DNA of 64,000 nucleotides from Oscillospiraceae bacterium (GTDB lineage: Bacteria; Bacillota; Clostridia; Oscillospirales; Oscillospiraceae), in the NCBI GenBank assembly GCA_902787755.1, contig CADAHL010000009.1:1-64000 (forward strand). The letters are read 5' to 3'. Shown here piece after piece: positions 59,405 to 64,000 of the stretch. Both the position numbers and the translations under genes were made by a program. The notes below the pieces were generated by a model. The model was not told the DNA's origin. It made no database searches and was given only the letters and a program-made list of their open reading frames with translations. Positions within the stretch are counted from its first letter, which is position 1. The number at the start of each line of letters is the position of its first letter.

Positions 59405-60546
59405 ATCTGAAAGCACTGTACGAGAAGCGCGACGAGCTCCAGAACCAGCTGGACGCCATCGTCAACACCGCCCAGACCGAGGTCCGGGCCATGACTGAGG
59501 ACGAGCAGGGCGAATTTGACCGCCTGGAGGGCGAGATCCGGGCCCTGGACGAGACCATCGCGCGGGCCGAGCGGGCCAGAGCTGCCCAGCATCCTGCCCA
59601 GTCCGGCAGCCAGGAGACCGAGGAGCGGGCCGACGAGCAGGTCTTCGTGGACTACATCCAGGGCCGCGTCAAGGAGATGCGCGCCGGCGAGCAGAATGTC
59701 ACCATGGCAAACAACGGCGCCGTGATCCCCACGAGCATCGCCAACCGCATTATCAAGGCCGTGAAGGACCGCTGCCCCATCCTGGCCGGCGCTCAGATGT
59801 ACGCCGTCAAGGGTACCCTGAAGATCCCCGTGTGGGGCAACGCCAACACCACCCACAACATCCATGTGGGCTACCAGACCGAGTTCACCGAGATCACTGC
59901 TGACGCCGGCAAGTTCACCAGCGTCGACCTGGGCGGTTTCCTGGCCGGTGCTCTAACCCTGATCGGCAAGAGCGTGGCCAACAACGCCGCCGTGGACGTG
60001 GTGGCCTTCATCATCGACGCCATGGCCGAGGAGATCGCCGTCTTCATCGAGGGCGAGCTGCTGAAGGGCTCCGGCACCAATGCTGCCCAGGGCGCCCTGA
60101 ACACCACCAACAGCCTGACCGCTGCCGCGGCTGCCGCTGTCACCGCCGACGAGCTGATCACTCTGCAGAGCAAGGTGAAGCAGGCCTTCCAGCGCAACGC
60201 CTGCTGGACCATGCACCCCGACACCTTCGCCGCGGTGAAGAAGCTGAAGGACGGCAACAGCCGCTACCTGCTGCAGGACGATATCACCGGCGAATTCCCC
60301 TATCGCCTGCTGGGCAAGCCCGTGTATCTGTCCGACAACATGCCCACCATGGCCGCCGGCGCCAAGGCGATCCTGTACGGCGACTACTCCGGCCTGGCCG
60401 TGAACATGCGCGAGGCCATCTCCATCGAGGTCCTGCGCGAGAAGTACGCCACTCAGCATGCCCTGGGCGTCGTGGCCTGGTTCGAATTCGACTCCAAGGT
60501 CGCCAACGCTCAGAAGCTGGCCGTGCTGACCATGAAGGCGTCCTGA
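59401..60546 (+). CDS. Major capsid protein (HK97 fold)
   Basis: A 381-residue capsid protein. An N-terminal coiled-coil delta domain (about residues 1-75, LYEKRDELQNQLDAIV) is probably removed by the protease. The HK97 core has IPTSIANRIIKAVKDRCPIL, CWTMHPDTFAAVKKLKD and LLGKPVYLSDNMP. Codon use is strongly biased, as for an abundant structural protein. Confidence 0.95.
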   Translation: MNLKALYEKRDELQNQLDAIVNTAQTEVRAMTEDEQGEFDRLEGEIRALDETIARAERARAAQHPAQSGSQETEERADEQVFVDYIQGRVKEMRAGEQNVTMANNGAVIPTSIANRIIKAVKDRCPILAGAQMYAVKGTLKIPVWGNANTTHNIHVGYQTEFTEITADAGKFTSVDLGGFLAGALTLIGKSVANNAAVDVVAFIIDAMAEEIAVFIEGELLKGSGTNAAQGALNTTNSLTAAAAAAVTADELITLQSKVKQAFQRNACWTMHPDTFAAVKKLKDGNSRYLLQDDITGEFPYRLLGKPVYLSDNMPTMAAGAKAILYGDYSGLAVNMREAISIEVLREKYATQHALGVVAWFEFDSKVANAQKLAVLTMKAS

Positions 60547-60557
60547 GGAGCTGAGCC

Positions 60558-60875
60558 ATGACCTATGAGGGCCTGACCCTGTCCGGGGCGGCGTTGGACC
60601 AGGACACGGTGCAAAAATTCCTGCGCCTGGACCGGGATCAGGTCCAGTTGGATGTCCTGCTGCTCTGCCAGACGGCTGCGATGAATTACATCCTGGAATA
60701 CACGGGCCTGACGGAAGAGGAGGTGGCCGGTCATGACGACCTGGCCATCGCCTTCCTGGTCCTGGTCCAGGACATGTACGACAACCGCACGCTGCACCCG
60801 GACACCAAGTACGCCAACAGCGCCAACCGGGTTGTCACCGGCATCCTGGATCTGCATCGGAGGAATCTGGTATGA
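60558..60875 (+). CDS. Head-tail connector (gp6-like)
   Basis: A 105-residue helical protein of the HK97 gp6/SPP1 gp15 type (DVLLLCQTAAMNYILEYTGL, AIAFLVLVQDMYDNR). It attaches below the portal. It overlaps the next gene by 4 bases. Confidence 0.82.
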   Translation: MTYEGLTLSGAALDQDTVQKFLRLDRDQVQLDVLLLCQTAAMNYILEYTGLTEEEVAGHDDLAIAFLVLVQDMYDNRTLHPDTKYANSANRVVTGILDLHRRNLV

Positions 60876-61210
60876 ACGTGAATCCCGGAGAGATGAACAA
60901 GCGGATCCGGATCGAACGGATGAGCAGGGAGCAGGACGCGGCGGGCTACGGCCCCAAGACCTGGGAGCCGGTGCTGGAGGCCTGGGCCAAGGTGACCCGG
61001 GAGAGCGGCTCGGAGCTGCGGCAGCGGGAGGCGGATTACAGCCTGGAGAACCTGCGGCTGCTGCTCCGGACTCCGGCGCAGGTAATCAACCGGAAAATGA
61101 CGGTGGTTTACCGGGGCCGACGCTACGAGATCGACTATCTCAACGACTACGGCGATCGGGGCGAGTATCTGGAGATGCTCGTCCACCGGCGCACTCTGGA
61201 GGCGAGCTGA
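60872..61210 (+). CDS. Head closure / head-tail adaptor protein (SPP1 gp16-like)
   Basis: A 112-residue beta protein with the family pattern NPGEMNKRIRIERMSREQDAA, then WAKVTRESGSE and YRGRRYEIDYLNDYGDRGEY. It closes the packaged head. Confidence 0.85.
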   Translation: MNVNPGEMNKRIRIERMSREQDAAGYGPKTWEPVLEAWAKVTRESGSELRQREADYSLENLRLLLRTPAQVINRKMTVVYRGRRYEIDYLNDYGDRGEYLEMLVHRRTLEAS

Positions 61211-61211
61211 C

Positions 61212-61538
61212 ATGAGCACCGAGGAGATCATCCGCAAGGCGCTGCTGACGGTGCTGCCTGCGGTTGAGCCGGAGGGATACGACGGCGAGGAGGCGGAATA
61301 TCTGACTTTCTCCTGCGACGAGCGGCCCGCTCTCTTCGGGGACGACACAGCCCAGGAGCGGGTGGCGGATGTGCTGGTCAGCTGGTACGCGCCGGTGGGG
61401 ACCAATCCCAAGACCCGCCGCCGGGCGATCTGCAAGGCGCTGGAGGAGGCCGGGTGCACCAGCCCAAGGGTGACCAACGCCTCAGACGAGGAGGGGCTGC
61501 ACCAGTCCTTTGAGTGCGAACGGGAGGTTGAGGACTGA
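61212..61538 (+). CDS. Probable tail-completion/terminator protein
   Basis: A 108-residue protein without a clear sequence signature (EIIRKALLTVLPAVEPEGYDG, VADVLVSWYAPVGTNPKTRRR). In HK97-type gene orders a tail terminator lies near the gp10-like gene, so the call rests on position. It overlaps the next gene by one base. Confidence 0.55.
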   Translation: MSTEEIIRKALLTVLPAVEPEGYDGEEAEYLTFSCDERPALFGDDTAQERVADVLVSWYAPVGTNPKTRRRAICKALEEAGCTSPRVTNASDEEGLHQSFECEREVED

Positions 61539-61966
61539 TGGCCAGCTTCCGCGTGGACGGTCTGGATGATCTCATTGAGTCCACCAGCCACATGTCCAGG
61601 ATCCCGGACGGCGTAAAGTCCAACATTCTCACCGCCATGGGCGAGGTAATCCGGAAGGCACAGGCAGCCCTCGCCGACCGGATCCTCTCCGGCCCCTACG
61701 CCACCGGAGGAACGGCAAGGGCACTGTCGCTGTCAAAACCGAAGCTGGACGGAGGCGAGAACCGCATCAGCGTCACCTTCAAGGGATCGCGGCAGCGGGG
61801 CGGAGAAAAGAAGCCTACCCGCAACGCCGTTATCGCCTTTATCAACGAATTTGGCAAGAGGGGCCAGCCGGCCAGGCCCTTCATCAAGCAGGCCAACGAC
61901 CAGGCCGGAGACCAGGCCGTGGAGGCCGGAGCCAGAGTGTTTTACGACTGGCTTGAAAAACAATAA
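61538..61966 (+). CDS. HK97 gp10-family protein (tail component)
   Basis: A 142-residue protein of the HK97 gp10 family. It begins VDGLDDLIESTSHMSRIPDG, with VIRKAQAALADRIL in the middle and FINEFGKRGQPARPFIKQAND near the end, the usual signature. It acts in head-tail joining. Confidence 0.88.
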   Translation: MASFRVDGLDDLIESTSHMSRIPDGVKSNILTAMGEVIRKAQAALADRILSGPYATGGTARALSLSKPKLDGGENRISVTFKGSRQRGGEKKPTRNAVIAFINEFGKRGQPARPFIKQANDQAGDQAVEAGARVFYDWLEKQ

Positions 61967-61978
61967 GGAGGAACCCAA

Positions 61979-62545
61979 ATGGCAAAATACGGTGCAAGAT
62001 ACATCAAATTTGCGCCCTTCGCGTCCACCAATCCCGAGCCGGAGAACGCCTATCCCAACTACGGTACGGTTGTGGACATGAGCAAGCTGGTCAAGGTGTC
62101 GGACAATCCTTCCGTGGCGGAGGGCAAGCTTCACGGTGACGACGAGCTGGCCGAATACGCCGCTGAATTTACGGAGGCCGACGTCGACGTGGAGGTGACC
62201 GAGGTTTCCAACGCCATGGGTGCCGCCATCCTGGGGGCGACTCTGGGCACGGACGGCGACCTGGAGCAGGGCGGCGACGACGCTGCCCCCTACGGCGGCC
62301 TGGGCTTCATCACCTGCAAGGTGATCAACGGCGTCAAGGGCTATGCCGGCGTCTATTATCCCAAGGCAAAGGCCCAGATCCAGGGCGAGGAGTATGAGAC
62401 CAAGGGCGAAAGCATCACCTTCGTCACCGGTAAGCTGCGCTTCAAAGCTTTCCAGGCAGCCAACGGCAAGTGGAAGGTGACTTCCGGGGTCAAGGCGACC
62501 TTCGCGGCGGCCAAGACCTGGCTTGACGGGAAGCTGGGCGGATGA
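61979..62545 (+). CDS. Major tail (tube) protein
   Basis: A 188-residue protein of the phi13-type tail tube family. Visible segments are YGARYIKFAPFAST, KLVKVSDNPSVAEGKLHGDD, DVDVEVTEVSNAMGAAILGA and YETKGESITFVTGKL. It overlaps the next gene by 4 bases. Confidence 0.9.
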   Translation: MAKYGARYIKFAPFASTNPEPENAYPNYGTVVDMSKLVKVSDNPSVAEGKLHGDDELAEYAAEFTEADVDVEVTEVSNAMGAAILGATLGTDGDLEQGGDDAAPYGGLGFITCKVINGVKGYAGVYYPKAKAQIQGEEYETKGESITFVTGKLRFKAFQAANGKWKVTSGVKATFAAAKTWLDGKLGG

Positions 62546-63009
62546 TCTCCTACAGCTACAGGGGTGGCAATTACCACCTCTACTTCAACTTGGCCGCTCT
62601 GCTGGACTTTAAAGAAAAGTATCAGGATCAGAACCTGGTGGAGCTGATCTCCCGGAATGACCGGGAGGGCCTGGAGGCGGCGGTGTGGCTGCTGTGCCAG
62701 CTGAGCCGTCAGGGCGAGCTCTATCGGCGCTATCTGGGGGAGGACCCGGGCCAGGTGCTGGATTATGAGCGCACGCTCCTGAGCCTGACGCCCGCCGAAC
62801 AGCCCATGATGCAGGCGGCGCTGATGGCCGCGGTGGCCGAGGGCTTCCGCCGGGAGCACCCGGAGGAAGGGGCGGACGATCCCTGGCTGCAGGAATATGA
62901 GGCAGAGCACAGCACAAAAAAAGCCTCAGCCGGGCGGAGATTTGTCTGCTTCTGTCGCAGGCTCTGGGCCTCTCTCTCAAAGAGGGGCTCCATCTCCCGC
63001 CCGGCTTGA
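62542..63009 (+). CDS. Tail assembly chaperone G (zero-frame product)
   Basis: A 155-residue protein that starts with the tail-chaperone fold (YFNLAALLDFKEKYQ, LLCQLSRQGELYRRYLG). It lies between the tail tube and tape measure genes. Translation in the zero frame ends at 63009. The last ~28 codons after the slippery site are basic and atypical, as expected for a read-through of the other frame. Most ribosomes would make this form. Confidence 0.82.
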   Translation: MISYSYRGGNYHLYFNLAALLDFKEKYQDQNLVELISRNDREGLEAAVWLLCQLSRQGELYRRYLGEDPGQVLDYERTLLSLTPAEQPMMQAALMAAVAEGFRREHPEEGADDPWLQEYEAEHSTKKASAGRRFVCFCRRLWASLSKRGSISRPA

Positions 63010-63080
63010 TGTCGGACATGCTCCGACTGAGGCGGGGCACAGAGGAGGAAGATAAGGATGCCGGCGACACGGACGATTAG
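62542..63080 (+). CDS. Tail assembly chaperone GT, made by -1 frameshifting
   Basis: A shift at the A7 run (62916-62922, zero frame ACA-AAA-AAA) moves ribosomes to a frame that stays open to TAG at 63078-63080. This gives a 179-residue protein whose added T part has SLSRAEICLLLSQALGL, then LPPGLMSDMLRLRRG and an acidic end. This T part is the expected one for G-T fusions of long-tailed phages. A stem gccgggcgg/ccgcccggc spans about 62928-63004. Confidence 0.8.
62916..62922 (+). promoter_or_regulatory. Programmed -1 ribosomal frameshift site (A AAA AAA G)
   Basis: The heptamer is in the correct phase for X-XXY-YYZ slippage. It is followed by a GC-rich stem pairing around 62928-62941 with around 62991-63004. 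Confidence 0.75.
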
Positions 63081-64000
63081 CACCACCATTGCCCTCAACG
63101 GCGAAGCGGCCTACCGCAGGAGCATGGAGGAGATCAACCGCAGCCTGCGGACGCTCAAGGCAGAGACCCAGGCCGCTGCCGCCGCTTTCCAGAGCGAGGG
63201 CCGGACCATGCAGAGCCTGACCAGCTATCAGCAGCGGCTCCAGGCTCAGTATGATCAGCTCAGAGTCAAGCAGGAGAGCCTGAAGCAGGCGGTCCAGGAT
63301 GCGTCCCGGATCTACGGCGACAACTCCAAAGAAGCAGATCGGCACAGGGCCGCTCTGGCCAATGTGGAGGCGGAGATGAACCGCCTGCAGGGCGAGATGA
63401 ACCGGACGGAAACCGAGCTGCAGGAGCTGCGCCAGGCCGAGCAGGGCGCCGCAGACGGCGCCAACGACATGGCCGGCGGGATGCAGGGCGCGGCCCAGTC
63501 CATGGGCGTGAGCACCATCGCCATCGGCAACATGCTGGCGGATCTGGCCCGCAGGGCGGCCCGCTTCCTGGCGGACGCCGCAAAAGCGGGGATCGAGTAC
63601 AACGCTGAGATGCAGTCCTACACCCAGGCGCTGACCAACTCCCTGGGCAGCGCCGAGGCAGCCGCTGCAGCCCTCAGCGCCATCAAGCTGGACGCGGCGG
63701 TGACGCCCTATTCCGTGGCGGCTCTGACCAGAGCCAATCAGCTGCTGATCTCCACGGGCATCAGCGCCGAGAGCGCCCGCGCTACCATCAACGCCCTGTC
63801 CGAGGCGATCTCCGCTACGGGCGGCGGCAACGACGAGCTGCAGCGCATGGCCCAGAATCTGCAGCAGATCCAGAACGTGGGCAAGGCCAGCGCCATGGAT
63901 ATCAAGCAGTTTCAGATGGCCGGTATCGACGTCTACGGCATCCTGGCTGACTACACAGGTCAAACCGTGCAAGAGGTACAGGATCTGACCATCACCTACG
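63058..64000 (+). CDS. Tail tape measure protein, N-terminal part (runs off the window)
   Basis: The open frame continues past the window end; 314 residues are visible. The N-terminus is a long coiled coil (INRSLRTLKAETQAAAAAF, NVEAEMNRLQGEMNRTETEL). It is followed by the tape measure core (MGVSTIAIGNMLADLARRA, then LTNSLGSAEAAAAALSAIK, MAQNLQQIQNVGKASAMDIK). It sets tail length. The ATG has an AGAGGAGGAAG site and overlaps the end of the GT frame. Confidence 0.92.
   Translation, partial: MPATRTISTTIALNGEAAYRRSMEEINRSLRTLKAETQAAAAAFQSEGRTMQSLTSYQQRLQAQYDQLRVKQESLKQAVQDASRIYGDNSKEADRHRAALANVEAEMNRLQGEMNRTETELQELRQAEQGAADGANDMAGGMQGAAQSMGVSTIAIGNMLADLARRAARFLADAAKAGIEYNAEMQSYTQALTNSLGSAEAAAAALSAIKLDAAVTPYSVAALTRANQLLISTGISAESARATINALSEAISATGGGNDELQRMAQNLQQIQNVGKASAMDIKQFQMAGIDVYGILADYTGQTVQEVQDLTITY

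Larger units (their letters stand above)
39411..64000. mobile_element. Tailed-phage prophage (siphovirus-like), right end outside the window
   Basis: The recombinase at the left edge, divergent repressor/Cro control, early genes, HK97-type head genes and long-tail genes follow in canonical order with no interruption. At least 24.6 kb is present. The tape measure gene is cut by the window end, so lysis and tail-fibre genes and the other attachment site are not seen. Confidence 0.93.

Noticed and set aside
1-64000. tRNA or rRNA genes
   Set aside because: No cloverleaf with GGTTCGAATCC-type T-arm was seen apart from the tRNA-like end of tmRNA. This was read by eye, so a scan with a tRNA model would be the decisive check.

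Overview
This is a GC-rich (roughly 60%) stretch of a low-GC-phylum (Bacillota) chromosome. The gene families and order (DUF1385/YqhQ, YlmH, a Tet-like GTPase, a CotJC manganese catalase, TIGR00300 plus LUD proteins) and the dispersed GC-rich palindromic repeats fit a gut-type clostridial lineage such as the Oscillospiraceae. That placement is inferred from gene content only. High GC creates many long antisense open frames, which have been left out.

Host part, about 1-39,410. The left end has a phosphodiester-glycosidase lipoprotein, a Pr6Pr membrane protein, a GH53 endo-galactanase lipoprotein, an SNF2 helicase, a TIGR00300/LUD pair, and a small reverse-strand group (TfoX-N, P-loop kinase, GNAT). 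Then comes the trans-translation cluster smpB-ppi-ssrA, with tmRNA at 10,414-10,762. A rightward NUDIX-murA-walJ-rlmH group follows. A long leftward block holds a response regulator, histidine kinase, yqhQ, prmC, recA, recX, rimO, pgsA and cysS. recA is broken by an out-of-frame deletion. Next are an EF-G/TetM-like GTPase fused to a Rae1/YacP-type NYN nuclease, ylmH, pepT and an MFS transporter. After a 1-kb repeat-rich spacer come an FMN-dependent alpha-hydroxyacid oxidase, a PflA-like radical SAM protein, trmL, and a glycolytic block pgk-tpiA-gpmI.

Prophage part, about 39,411-64,000, running off the right edge. A large serine recombinase sits against the 3' half of a CotJC-type manganese catalase gene, so the element appears integrated inside that gene. 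The lysogeny module (lipoprotein, ImmA-like protease, XRE repressor) diverges from a Cro-like gene across a control region with four ACGTGTA operator cores. The early region carries many small Cys-rich proteins, an XF1762 protein, a PP-loop (PAPS-reductase-like) protein, a C5-cytosine methyltransferase, a helicase-methyltransferase fusion and an HUH-type replication protein. A sigma-region-4-like regulator precedes an extended -10 promoter and the late genes: HNH, TerS, TerL, portal with an odd C-terminal domain and a small acidic partner, protease, HK97 capsid, connectors, tail tube, G/GT tail chaperones with a -1 frameshift site, and the start of the tape measure gene.

The most interesting items are the GTPase-NYN fusion, the broken recA, the interrupted cotJC, the candidate toxin-immunity pair on the portal gene, the phage DNA-modification cluster, and a repeat family that has entered coding sequence in two reading frames.
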